29,129 bases of DNA from Saccoglossus kowalevskii (GCF_000003605.2 NW_003114956.1:392017-421145); one strand, 5' to 3'. Counted from the stretch's first letter, positions 1 to 11,346 are shown. Numbers and translations: made by a program. The notes: generated by a model not told the origin, from the letters alone.

Positions 1-709
1 AATGTTTGTATACGATCATGTTTGTAATGTTTGTATACCATCATGTTTGTAATGTTTGTATACGATCATGTGTGTAATGTTTGTAATGTTTGTATACGAT
101 CATGTTTGTAATGTTTGCATACGATCATGTTTGTAATGTTTGTATACCATCATGTTTGTAATGTTTGTATACGATCATGTTTGTAGTGTTTGTATATCAT
201 CATGTTTGTAATGTTTGTATACCATCATGTTTGTAATGTTTGTATACCATCATGTTTGTAATGTTTGTATACCATCATGTTTGTAATGTGTGTATACGAT
301 CATGTTTGTAATGTTTATATACAATCATGTTTGTAATGTGTGTATACCATCATGTTTGTAATGTTTGTATACGATCATGTTTGTAATGTTTGTATACCAT
401 CATGTTTGTAATGTTTGTATACCATCATGTTTGTAATGTTTGTATACGATAATGTTTGTAATGTTTGTATACCATCATGTTTGTAATGTGTGTATACGAT
501 CATGTTTGTAATGTTTATATACCATCATGTTTGTAATGTGTGTATACCATCATGTTTGTATTGTTTGTATACCATCATGTTTGTAATGTGTGTATACCAT
601 CATGTTTGTAATGTGTGTATATCATCATGTTTGTAATGTTTGTATACCATTATGTTTGTAATGTGTGTATACCATCATGTTTGTAATGTTTGTATACAAT
701 CAAGTTTGT
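1..709. repeat. 25-bp minisatellite, about 28 copies
   Basis: Head-to-tail copies of a 25-bp unit built as aatgtttgt + ata(c/t)(c/g)atc + atgtttgt, so the unit itself holds two near-identical 8-9 bp blocks around a variable core. The period of 25 is constant except for one extra 9-bp block (aatgtttgt) at about 76-84. Copies vary mainly at the core (tacgat, taccat, tacaat, tatcat) and by a tttgt to gtgtg change. The array is cut by the left window edge, so its true length is unknown. It ends at about 709, where unique sequence (attaatatttcag) begins. No coding potential is apparent. Confidence 0.98.
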
Positions 710-1413
710 AATTAATATTTCAGAAAATCAATTCTCGCTTGAATAGGTTAATTATACGGACAATTTGGAATAACTGCGCATGCGCTACAAAATGTCAGAC
801 ACTCAGATCGTATATGACTATGAATCAGTAAATCCCCTAGCAATGTATTCCGACACTTAATACTATCGTACATACCAATAACTCATTGGTCGAGGTTCTC
901 GTTAGATTGATGAAAATGCATACGTAATCCATTAATGGATATGATTATGAAAGAAACTGATATTTTACTGCAGGTTAACAAAATACTGTAGACCGGGAAC
1001 ACGATTTTCTACTCACTGTTTTTGTAATTGTTATCAAATCAAATTAACAGAGTAAAAATAATAATATCATATCAATCAGTATCCCTTAAAAATATACGAT
1101 TACTTCTGGCATTGACATATTAATAAAATATATATAATATAAAGTACAGTGCGATTATAATTATGTGTTTATAATTTTGTTGTGTTGTGCATGCAATTCA
1201 TTTTCTCAATTGTCTGTCGTTTTGCTGTCACTTCATATTTGATCACTGGAACACAGTGAAATGTGTCTAGTGATATAACGGTTTCGCATATCAATATAAT
1301 GAGTACACAATATGACACATTAAATTATAGCACAACACGCAGAGATAATAGACACGTTATCGATTTCGATCAAAAAATCTCATTCGACCATTTACTGAAA
1401 ATAAGTGATCTCC
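710..1413. other. Unique AT-rich non-coding stretch
   Basis: No gene, RNA or transposon is recognised. The only open frame (1263-1475, 70 codons) runs into the pentanucleotide repeat and shows no protein-like composition. The stretch contains one palindrome of NRF1 type at 776-785, listed separately. Confidence 0.6.
775..786. promoter_or_regulatory. NRF1-type palindrome
   Basis: The 10-bp core GCGCATGCGC is a perfect palindrome and matches the known core of NRF1 (nuclear respiratory factor 1) sites, TGCGCATGCGC. It stands out as a CpG-rich block in DNA that is otherwise about two-thirds AT. Whether it is bound, or lies near a transcription start, cannot be told from sequence; no nearby exon is evident. 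Confidence 0.4.
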
Positions 1414-1467
1414 ACATTACATTACATAACATTACATTACATTACATTACACTACATTACATTACAC
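1414..1467. repeat. (ACATT)n pentanucleotide microsatellite
   Basis: About eleven units of ACATT, with one ACATA-type and one ACACT-type interruption. The repeat forms the C-terminal part of a spurious 70-codon frame. Confidence 0.95.
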
Positions 1468-3590
1468 GTTACTAAAATACCGTAGTCATCGATGTTACAA
1501 AGATACACAATAATAATGCAAATATTTCCAATAAATTGGATGATCATGTCCATACTAAAAACTGATTTGGGAATATAACAATAAGGCATTCAGCAACAGT
1601 TACATAAAAGTATATCATTACATATATACTGCATTATTCGATCATTTGCCGCGGTATTTCCGTATCGTATGTAAAAGTCACAATTTATATATACATACGT
1701 AACAGACACTGGTCATTTCACTAGTTCATGGGAGATCCATTTTATTATCAGCTAACTCGTTTTCTTTTAAAAAAACATAGGTTAAATCAGCTGCAATACT
1801 GACGAAAGAGATACTTTAGATTGTTGGATGCATTATTATTATTATTATTATTACTAGCTCAATGAGTGTATGAAGTAAATATAAAGAGTTTACTGTGAAG
1901 CTGACAATCGTGTACTGCATCGACATACAAACATTGTTCTGGAAAAGAGTATACATAATAGTAACGACTTGTCCGTGTGTTTTTTTTTTCATTTATTAGA
2001 GTGAAGTACTTGTTTTATCACCGTCAGCAGGTGTGCACTCAATGTTTATTTAGGTTGATTTGAATAGCGTAGACGTGCAATCAATGGTCGATAAATTTAA
2101 CAACGCTAAATCAAGTGCATTTACATAGTGTAAGAGGGATTCAATGGCCTCGATATTAAATCGTTTTTTTTAATATGTAATTTGATACTATGCAAACATT
2201 TTTTGTGAAGCTATATTTACATTATACCAAATTTAACTTTAACAAATTTAATTTGACTAGAATAATCTATAAATACGCAACGATTATATACAAAACTAAA
2301 ATACATGTTATAAATAGAGAGCATTAAATAGTGAAAATGAATATGAGCATTTATCACTGTAAAACACTTTGAAATATATTTAGAGAATTTGAATCAACAC
2401 ATGAATTAGAACAATTCTAATTCAGCTAAAGCTCCAACAATTGCATTGTGAAAATATGCTTTCTCTTCTAATTAGCCAAATAAAAAAGGCGCTAAATTAA
2501 CTAACATATTGTCCTAGCTATATATACAGGTCATAAAATAAACAAATATTGACCCCCCAACCCGGCCTTGGTCAACCATGGTTCTACAAAATTGAATATC
2601 GACAACAAGGTTCAATAATTGTATTGTTATAAAAAAATAAGTAAATCATTTTGTAAAATACTGCATTGTAATATCTCTCTTGCTCCCGTTTCCAGTTTTG
2701 ACATCCGAAACTGTCATCACATTTCCAATGGTTTGTATATATTCATATCTCATTATCCTCTCCCAAATTATTGTAACCTATTTGTATAAACTACGAGTGA
2801 CCGTCTGTCATTTCACGGCACAGACAATACACTGCACTGTATAGTTCATATGAAACGCAACACAATATCACATTGTCGGTTGATTGAACAATTTAATTTA
2901 ACCCACACGGATGTGCAATAAATAAAGAGTCATAACATTATCACGATGAAATAAACAAAAGCACTAAACGTCGTCAACGAATGAAATGCCGTAAGGGTTA
3001 GGGTTAGCCACGTATCCTGTGGCGGCTTCTACCGACAGATAGAGTTGTATTTTCTTATTTTCTTTATTTTAGGACAAGTCATATAAGAAACAAACTTCCA
3101 CTTACTTAAGAACATAAAACCGTTTACGCCACATAGTCCACATAAGATGATTTAAAATATACATTTAAGACAGAATTAGTACTTTGCGTGATTTGTTGAG
3201 AAAGCTAAAAGCGTATTGTTTGATGATCTGCCGTTTACATGTATTCTTATAGAGCGTCACTCGACCCAAGTAGTACACAAATTAGTGCTGATTAAACCTA
3301 AAAATTTCGACAAACTTTAACAAGCGCAAAAGGTGATATGCCGTCGTCCACAGACTGAAAAGTTAATATTAGAAAATCGTGACCGCCATATATATGGCTG
3401 ATAAGGCTATAAGTTATAGTGATATTTAAGATGTACATCAGTCGTAGAGTATGTACTATAGTCGTCAACACATTACCATACTACAGTAAAGTCCAAATTC
3501 CCTGGTATAAAAACGATGCGTAAGGAAACGCCAATGTAGTTTATCGACAGACGTTGTTTTAAAAATAATAAAAATAACCTGCCAAATACT
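1468..3590. other. Unique AT-rich non-coding stretch with small microsatellites
   Basis: I recognise no gene here. Contents: an (ATT)7 run at 1832-1853, a T run at about 1980-1989, and a two-unit telomere-like TTAGGG stretch at about 2994-3008 that is too short to mean anything. All frames are broken by stops. The small minus frame at 3473-3670 overlaps the MITE-like element and has no recognisable domain. Confidence 0.6.
1832..1853. repeat. (ATT)n microsatellite
   Basis: About seven uninterrupted ATT units. Confidence 0.95.
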
Positions 3591-3745
3591 ATTAAAGCGG
3601 GGGAGTCGTCACCAGATGGCCATAGCGTGTCATTGTTTACAAACACACGTCTACCCATAAACCTTTGCATTTTTAGCGTGCGTTGTTATCGGCGCTTGGG
3701 ACTAAATTCTCGCGCGTGCGCAGGTGACGACTCGTCCGCTTTAAT
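3591..3745. mobile_element. MITE-like element with 23-bp terminal inverted repeats
   Basis: The left end (3591-3613) starts attaaagcgg and ends gagtcgtcacc. The right end (3723-3745) is its inverted copy, starting ggtgacgactc and ending ccgctttaat. The two arms agree at 21 of 23 positions and lie about 110 bp apart. Both arms carry TTAA near the outer end, so a TTAA target site as used by piggyBac-like elements is possible; TTAA is its own complement and sits inside the match, so it could equally be part of the arm. The interior is GC-rich for the region, with cgcgcgtgcgcag next to the right arm. No transposase is encoded. I see no second copy in this window, so the MITE call rests on structure alone. 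Confidence 0.5.
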
Positions 3746-5470
3746 TGGGCTATGTATGCTGTGGTTTATGTTATGCTAATTGACTTAAAAGCATCCCATG
3801 GATTGGGTATACAGTCACTTTAACATCAGTTGCATTAGCTTCGAACTTTATGATTGATATACCTTCAGGCCATTCGATGATGGATACATGCTTTTTAGTA
3901 GATGCTATTTGGATAAAGCAGTATACAGTTAAAAGTAACACGAACGCATTGATTACAGTGTATCTTTAAATAAATATATATCTTTAAAGTTCAAACACGA
4001 ACAATAATATTGCACAGAATTATAATGTCTTTTATACCATGGGTAAACAGGATAATTGTTGAATTGGTGTGATCTATTAATAACCTAATTGTATTATTGC
4101 AAATGAACTATAGCAACACAACATGTAACTGACGTAAGATGTGTTGTGTAACGCTTACCTCTGCACTTCATTTGTCATGGCAACAGCATGTAGATAAGAG
4201 CATACAACTAAGTAGTTCAGGCGTATATCATATACAGTAGACATGTATGCACATAAACTATTTCTATAATATCTATGCACATAGCTTTGTCCATTTCCAT
4301 TCATGCTAGTGAAATTCTTCATATCAACTGACCATACCCGATTGGTTTTACTGAACTTTCGTTTTTAAATCGTGTTCTAAAATCAAGTAATGTATAGCAT
4401 ATTGAAACAGGATGTTTGCGTATTCATGAATTCGTTATTAACAATTAACAATATCAACATTTTCACTAAAAACAATAGCCCAGTGATAGATTCAACATTT
4501 ATTCAAATTTGCGATTTGTTATAAAGGACATATGTTACAGCAATATTGTCACTATATTATGATTGATTTATAAATATTAAATCATGCCAGTTATATACTT
4601 AGTGCAAATAGATAGATTAGCTGCTAATATTTAAGACTGAATATAATGATATAAGGTGTAAATATACTGAAGGCGTTATACGATCAACCGCGTATTACGT
4701 AACTGTTTCTAATGCATGTGGAAATCCTAGCTGTATTTATACATGTTTGAGCCAAAAATGAAGCAGGGATCAAGGGTCAATAGAAATGTATACAGCTTAC
4801 CATATAGATTTATTCGTGTGTTTATAAAGTAAATTTCATTTTATAAGATACTTCAATACGTGTGCCAAGGGGAACTCCAATAAACTGGAAATGAAAGATA
4901 AGTCACTACGCACTATCTTCTCATATTTCAAAAGCAAACATATTGATTTCCTGAATAAAAATGGCAGTGTCGGTAAGAGTAGACACAGACAGCCATATAT
5001 TACAAAGAAATATTTTTTTTTTCAGGAGATGGCGATACGTCTAATAATGACTAGAGTTAGGGAAAATTAAACCCTCCGTGTACCACGTATCGGTTCATCT
5101 ACATATGAACACTACCCCGTCACAAATCAAGCGCCAGTAAGCTTGAGTGATGATAGTAAGAAATAGAGAATAACATCAAGTAATTTAAACTTTTACCCCT
5201 GCATTCGATTACATGCTAAAATGCCATTATTCAAATTATTGCCCCAATATTATGTATGCTTTCTGAGCAATCAACGCAATTTTAACAACTAGTATTTAAT
5301 TTGATTATTTATATAATGTATTCGTTTAATTATCTTATTTAAATTCAATTAATTTTCTTTTCTTTTCAAATTTGTGACATTTTGTCGTAGCTGTATCGGG
5401 TTTAGTGTGCTACTTTATTGATTGTAAAGTAAGGATCATTAATACTGTATACACTATTTTTTATTTACAG
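3746..5470. other. Unique AT-rich non-coding stretch
   Basis: I recognise no gene, RNA or repeat family. An isolated X-box-like half site (TTTGTCATGGCAAC) lies at 4171-4184. All frames are interrupted by frequent stops. Confidence 0.6.
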
Positions 5471-5545
5471 TGAATTGCTAGTCAGGTCTCTTGTTGGTTT
5501 GCTTGGAGTGGCCTACAAGCAAACCACCAATCAAAACTCACTGGA
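5471..5545 (+). other. Strong hairpin after a splice-acceptor-like tract
   Basis: A pyrimidine-rich tract ending in ttatttacag (to 5470) is followed by an inverted repeat: TGGTTTGCTTG at 5495-5505 pairs perfectly with CAAGCAAACCA at 5516-5526 across a 10-nt loop. An outer TAGTC/GACTA pair (about 5479/5546) could close a stem of about 70 nt with a poorly matched middle. One frame from the acceptor stays open for about 25 codons (start ELLVRSLVGL) to a TAA. This could be a terminal exon, a small hairpin RNA or a transposon relic; none is established. Confidence 0.3.
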
Positions 5546-5547
5546 CT

Positions 5548-5566
5548 AATAATAATAATAATAATA
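5548..5566. repeat. (AAT)6 microsatellite
   Basis: Six AAT units directly after the hairpin. Downstream, at about 5600-5711, three loose copies of a taccagtaaac motif suggest a decayed tandem repeat. Confidence 0.95.
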
Positions 5567-5764
5567 CATTTGGATACCTCAATTAGTTACAATAGACTAG
5601 TATACCAGTAAACTAGAAATAATACTAAACTTTACTACCAGTTAACCAACATACATAAAATTCAGGTTATTTAGTCAGTAGTCATACTAGCTACCAGTAA
5701 ACCAGTACCTCCTGTAAGTAGGCTGTAAGTATTGACGCATATGTAGTTACAACGCACTGGGCAC

Positions 5765-5870
5765 ATTTATTTATTTGTTTATTTGTTTGTTTGTTTGTTT
5801 GTTTGTTTGTTTGTTTGTTTGTCTATCTGTCTGTCTGTCTGTCTGCCTGTCTGTCTGTCTGTCTGTCTAT

Positions 5871-5957
<87 letters not shown>

Positions 5958-5993
5958 TTTGTGTGAGTTTGTTTGTTTGTTTTTTTGTTTGTT
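5765..5993. repeat. Compound tetranucleotide microsatellite (TTTG/TCTG/TTTA)n
   Basis: Blocks in order: mixed TTTA/TTTG (5765-5780), TTTG (to about 5821), TCTG with single-base variants (5822-5869), about 23 units of TTTA (5870-5960), a gtgtgag break, then TTTG again (5968-5993). Because 4 is not a multiple of 3 and no block holds a stop, all three plus frames are open (63, 70 and 111 codons), giving false proteins such as LFIYLFIY. On the minus strand the same tract is (CAAA)n(TAAA)n(CAGA)n and begins right where the decayed LINE ends, as expected for the simple-repeat 3' tail of a non-LTR retrotransposon. Confidence 0.97.
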
Positions 5994-6740
5994 AAACTTA
6001 CGTAGTCCTACAAAAACATCAATATTGGAGAAGAAACTGTCTATAATCCTGGTAACTAGGGAATATTTAAACGATTATTCTGCTACTACGAGATCTAAAA
6101 ATAGGATAAATTGTGCAGGTGTCTGACTGTTGCATGAAAGCAAAGCTGAGATAAAATATATCATAAATGCCACATGCACATTTCCATAAAAGAACAAATC
6201 AATATGCCAACGTCGTTGAAACAGAGTAGATAGTTTGAAAACTGAGCAAAGTGGTCCGTACTTATCATGATAATATAATAGAAAATTTAAAACACAACTA
6301 CACAAGTATTTTTGTTGCACTTATTCTAACTGATCGATATAATGTTTCTGCCAGTGATTGCCAACAACACATCCATATTCCAGGCAGCTACAAACTAGAA
6401 TGGTGTAAAAGTTCGCAGCTGCTTTAAGTTATAGCTATTACGCTAAATGAATCCTAGCATTCTAAGATCCTTGCGTACAATACATGAAATGTGATCTCAA
6501 AAACTCGAACACATTCTAGATCTCTTCCTTGTTTGAAGTATAACTCATCAGAGAATTGATTAGGACATGATATTTTTAAATTAAACACTATTTTCCGCTT
6601 TGAACTAATAATAACGTTATTTATATGATATTTCCATATAAGTTTATTATCAATTTCATTGCCAATATTCGTGGTTGACTTCACTTCATAATCTGTCTCG
6701 ATTTCCATGTTCAGGTTTTCAGAGAGGATAACATTAGTTT
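5994..6740 (-). mobile_element. Decayed non-LTR retrotransposon (LINE), reverse transcriptase C-terminal part and 3' end
   Basis: Read on the minus strand, broken frames carry the ordered landmarks of the thumb and post-RT region of Jockey/CR1-like LINEs. At about 6650-6605 is IDNKLIWKYHINNV, resembling the conserved LGV-x-D-xKL-x-W-xx-HI block. At about 6468-6430 is RMLGFI, stop, RN. At about 6408-6325 come LYTILV, LEYGCVV and HYIDQLE, then an in-frame stop where the family has an ErVQ-type residue. From 6320 down come VQQKYL, LCSVFKLSTLFQRRWHIDL (the xxL-x-RR-xx-DL block) and, in another frame, a FRSRSSR stretch. At least two frameshifts and two stops are present. The spacing between the HINN and LGFI blocks is roughly 90-100 bp longer than usual, suggesting an insertion. 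The upstream palm domain (FADD box) is not visible, so the copy is 5'-truncated or diverged. Family assignment is from memory of motifs; the exact clade is uncertain. Confidence 0.82.
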
Positions 6741-9700
6741 AGTTTCTAGGAAAACTATAAATTCAGTTAAGGTAGCGAGACTATTATTTGTGTTGAAAAT
6801 TACGATTTTCACATTTATTTATTAATTGATGAAATGCACTATAAACTTTCATGTGATAAAGTCAACGTAACATAGAATGTCATGTAAGTTGGTTAAATGT
6901 AGATTTTCTGAAGGGAAGCAAGGCAGCCTCAGTAGTGTTTTCCAAAATCAACAACACAGGTTTAATCTGTGTGCCTATAAGTTTCAAAGATAAACTCAAG
7001 ACAAAGCAATGTTAGGATGTGTTATCAGTAGCTATCTGACACACAATGAGTGTTTCCAAACATTTGAGTGGTTTGTCTCCGCCCCTGTTTGTTTCACAGA
7101 TTAGTCATTTGCATACGAATGTGTCAGACACAAGGTCACACAGCCACTGAAAACATTTGGATTCCCCTACACATGTTAAAACAGACCTTGATGGGAAAAC
7201 AAATCGCTTATGCAGATAAACAAGCTTGAAAATCTTTGCTGTGACTTCGTCGACATTTTCTAGGAGTTTATGTTTTTCAAAATACAAGGTTTTTAACAAA
7301 ACATAACGTATACTTATTGTCGTCGGATTAACATCAAATTTTCACAGCTTTAAGGTGACAATGAGAGGAACTTGAATGTGTCCAGACAAACTATTTCATG
7401 GATTATTTATCAATGTGTTGTGGTTTGAGTTGGGGGCAATGCGACTAAAACAGAAATTAAAATTCAGGACACTACTTTTCAAAACTTTCATATCTTAGAA
7501 TAAATGTTTTAGCAACAATATAGGATTTAGTTCTGATTCATTACAATGTATTAATACTATATTCGTTACATAGCTGAAGGTATTATAAAGAGAATGGGAC
7601 GTATAGAAAGAAAGCTGCTCTCATGGGATTGACACTATTACACGTATTGCATAGCATAGCAGCTATATAACCCCGGAATACTTCCATACAGCTTTCGTGT
7701 TTCTACAGGCAATGTGTGCGTGCTTGTTCTGCTGTGCAATTCAGTCAGGTCATTTTATTTGCTGTTTAACACACGGAATTGATTACCAGTATTACTTTAC
7801 ATGAAAGTTGAATACGTGGCGGGCAACATCGAAATTTTGCTCACAAAATCAGATATTGAGTTTTTGAGGTATTGAAGTAAATTTTGGATAATAGAATATC
7901 TTGACACAGGTTAAGAGCTCACAGTTTGCATTATATCATTACGTTATATGTATTTATTGACAACAATGTAAAGAACTCACTATTTTCTTTAAATATAAAT
8001 ATTAAATATTTCTATCCCCCTTCAAATCCATTAAACGTGTTGACCCTTTGATGGGAAAACGACGCTCATCATTTACGAAAAGTATTCTCTATCTGTCTAC
8101 CAATATGTTCCACACTACATTTTGTTTCAGTATTTACTTTCTTCGTCATGTATGCGGCTTATGACTAATACTTTACACTCTGTCGGATTCTCACCTCACA
8201 TAACTATAGATTATACAATAAACCGAAACACACATTACAGTAAATGCGATAGGAGTCTTAAAAATCAATTATCTTTGCGCAACTACTATATTCAAAATTG
8301 TTTAATATTATTGTGACAGCTTTAATTCGTGCTGTTATAGTCTATTAAATTCGACTTAATAATTATTATAGATTATTATTACCATAAAAGACTTGTGAAA
8401 ATTGAGTAAGTAATCCAATTTTGAAAAGGACATTGAAATGTACCATATCCACTATGGTCATCTAGTAATGGCACGCAGTGTGTCTGAGAATTATTCAATT
8501 ATGACAAATTACTTTACTGGAACAAACAGCATATACAATTTATGCATTACACGTTATGCCAAACTATACTGTCAAATCTGTTGACATTTATCAACACCTA
8601 AACTGTAATTTAATCTAATAATTCTATGATCGCATTATGCATTCATGCAATGAAACATGATTGTCTCTAATATTAAGAGGAAGTGTTCGTGTATGAAATT
8701 GTCCATTAGTCAGATTTCAAGACACATTCCAGCGTTAAGAGAGAAAATGACTTCGATAAACTTATATATTGAAGAATAATTAACTCGAGTGAAAGCTTCA
8801 AAGTGTGTGTCAGTTGGATTTTGGTATGGTACATCAAATATGCCTACTGCTGTGTTAATGTATATTTCGTATATCTGAGACGTGCTTTAAAATGTGCAAA
8901 TGTAAATCTAACCCCTTATCTAATTGTATATAACATTGTTTACAATTATCCAACTTTCAATAAGTTTCACACATTATATAGTTGTATATTTCATGAATAC
9001 ATTGTGTAAAGTAATAGTCATTGTTGACGTAGTGAAGAACAAAACCATTTTATTATGCGATTTTGATATTAACCGACAAGATACTTCAAACAGCAACACC
9101 ATAGTGTCGGCCCATCTGTTATCACTGTCTAAAATATACTTCTAATGACGAATTAGGTTACGAAGCCCCTGTGTCAATACCTATAACTATCATGTCATTT
9201 GCATGATTCATTGCGTAAGTAATGGCCCAGAAAGAAACCACGTTTTCATCATGAACTCCATTGAAATTAGTATTTTACATGTTCTCTGGATCAAGAAAAA
9301 ACAACATGTATACATATGAAATTACATAGTGGGTTTTATACGATAGGAATTTACATTTTATTCACTATTTGGTTGGTAATAGATAAAATATAATTTTACC
9401 TGTTAATAACATTTCTTAACAGCCAACAATTAAAGGGATTTCACTAAGCCTAGGCACACAAAACAAGCAACTGGGAGCAATTGTCAAGCAGAAAAAACGG
9501 ACAGCTGACATTGCAAAACATGGTCAAATTAACCTCAAACCTCAAACTCAAACTCTAGAAGTCATGTTAATTGTTTCGAATAAATAAGCACATCGTGTCA
9601 TATGTGGCACCCGCCATTATCAGCGTATCAGCTGATATCACTTGTTCACAGGGCTGGTTGATACGAGTGATGGCTCTAAAAGTAAGAGAAATCAGGCAAT

Positions 9701-10781
9701 AACAACAATAGGACAAACCCTGATTGTCAAAAAATGTTTAGCAATTCACAGGACATTCGTGTGACATACTATTTTAATGGGCTAAATTGTTACAAAAGCG
9801 GAATAGCGAAATTTGCCTTCAGGTAAATTTCAGATAATATGAGATGCCGTATTCAACTATATCTAATCCTCCAAAGAAGGTATGGATTATTAAAGTTGCA
9901 TGCTTAGTAACTTCTAGAGATGTCTGATATATTTTAACTCATTTTTCCCTGTTGCTACATTAAGGAAAGTTGTTGTATTTTCAGACTCATATATTAGAAA
10001 ATAGTAGACTTTATAATGATGTCTTATTATAATTTGATGGAAGCAGCTCATGCATCGTATCTGCACGTGCAATTAAGAATTTAACGTTTGTGTACTTCAT
10101 ACTGCTGTAGTAATCCTGATTTATCTAAATAAACTAATCAGCCAATGAAGGGGTCATAAACCGTTGGAATTACGTCGATGACAAATAATAACTTTTATTT
10201 GACAAATAAAACATTTTATTCGGAATGACGTTAGAAACTGATTGATTTCAATAATTCCAAAATTCGTTGGGGTTCTTTGCACATTTGATTTGTACCACAT
10301 CTAGGAGAGATAAAATTATTCCTGAATACTCTTTTGATGACCCAGCAATAAACTACATTTAAATCACCAGTAACACGTGGTTAATAGGATGTTTTCCCTA
10401 TCCCTATTATAGTTGAACATTTTCGACGAATTGCTCTTGTAAATTTGTAAAATATAGACTGAATAATTATTTAAATAAAAAGCTATTTTGGAACTTAATA
10501 ATTACTGATATTAATAAAAAACAGTATTGGTCGAAGCATTACGTGTCAGTCAGAAAACGATTATTGACACTGATTGATGACATGGAAAGACGAACAGACA
10601 TGTAATTTAAGTATGGGATAAAGGATGAAACCGAGAACGAGGCTGTGCCAGGAATACCAAATCCGACACGAAATAAAATTCAGGGCCGAGACGTGAACGT
10701 CTCAGATGTTGTTCATTGTTCGCATTAATTTGCATATTGGGATTTTATCAGGTTGACTCTATTGTAAAGCGTTACATGACG
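6741..10781. other. Unique AT-rich non-coding stretch
   Basis: Small open frames here (minus 7105-7299; plus 8122-8316, 8803-9009, 8924-9145) show no recognisable domain and are of chance length. Minor structures: a short ctcaaac-type repeat (9530-9556) and a GAGACGT-ga-ACGTCTC palindrome (10688-10703) near the following VNTR. I see no tRNA-like box A/B pair and no transposon motif. Confidence 0.55.
10688..10703. other. 16-bp palindrome
   Basis: GAGACGT and ACGTCTC are perfect inverted copies separated by ga. It lies about 80 bp before the 56-bp VNTR, in a slightly GC-richer block (10620-10705). Each arm contains an ACGT core. Function is unknown. Confidence 0.5.
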
Positions 10782-11346
10782 ATCAATTATAGTAGGTTCT
10801 ATTTAGTATTGCTACGTTTCCCCAGTGTTTCCTAAATATCAATAATAGTAGGTTCTATTTAGTATTGCTACGTTTCCCCAGTGTTTCCTAACTATCAATT
10901 ATAGTAGGTTCTATTTAGTATTGCTACGTTTCCCCAGTGTTTCCTAACTATCAATTATAGTAGGTTCTATTTAGTATTGCTACGTTTCCCCAGTGTTTCC
11001 TAACTATCAATTATAGTAGGTTCTATTTAGTATTGCTACGTTTCCCCAGTGTTTCCTAACTATCAATTATAGTAGGTTCTATTTAGTATTGCTACGTTTC
11101 CCCAGTGTTTCCTAACTATCAATTATAGTAGGTTCTATTTAGTATTGCTACGTTTCCCCAGTGTTTCCTAACTATCAATTATAGTAGGTTCTATTTAGTA
11201 TTGCTACGTTTCCCCAGTGTTTCCTAACTATCAATTATAGTAGGTTCTATTTAGTATTGCTACGTTTCCCCAGTGTTTCCTAACTATCAATTATAGTAGG
11301 TTCTATTTAGTATTGCTACGTTTCCCCAGTGTTTCCTAACTATCAA
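10782..11346. repeat. 56-bp minisatellite (VNTR), ten near-identical copies
   Basis: Ten consecutive 56-bp units start at 10782 (atcaattatagtagg...) and end with a 5-bp stub (atcaa). Only the junction of copies 1 and 2 differs (ctaaatatcaataatag against ctaactatcaattatag in the others); copies 3 to 10 appear identical by eye. Such homogeneity points to very recent expansion or ongoing unequal exchange or replication slippage. It also means the copy number in the assembly may be wrong. All frames contain stops, so it is not coding. Confidence 0.98.

Noticed and set aside
1263-1475. 70-codon frame ending in HYITLHYITRY
   Set aside because: The C-terminal half is the ACATT microsatellite and the start is a non-ATG codon.
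2994-3008. TTAGGG-like telomere motif
   Set aside because: Only about two units (gggttagggtta); far too short to indicate a telomere or interstitial telomeric array.
5775-6126. Three overlapping plus frames rich in CLFVCLSV and YLFIYLFI repeats, up to 111 codons
   Set aside because: They are translations of a tetranucleotide microsatellite in all three frames; a 4-bp unit without stops opens every frame.
7105-7299. Minus 64-codon frame as the upstream part of the LINE
   Set aside because: No palm-domain landmarks (such as FADD or YxDD) are visible between 6740 and 7300 on the minus strand.
7692-7756. Small exon-like block after gtgtttctacag, Cys-rich in one frame
   Set aside because: The frame is short, the donor side (cag|gtcatt) is poor, and no partner exon is visible.
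10621-10703. 23-codon frame starting MKPRTRLCQEYQ as an exon
   Set aside because: No acceptor or donor of quality bounds it and the length is within chance.
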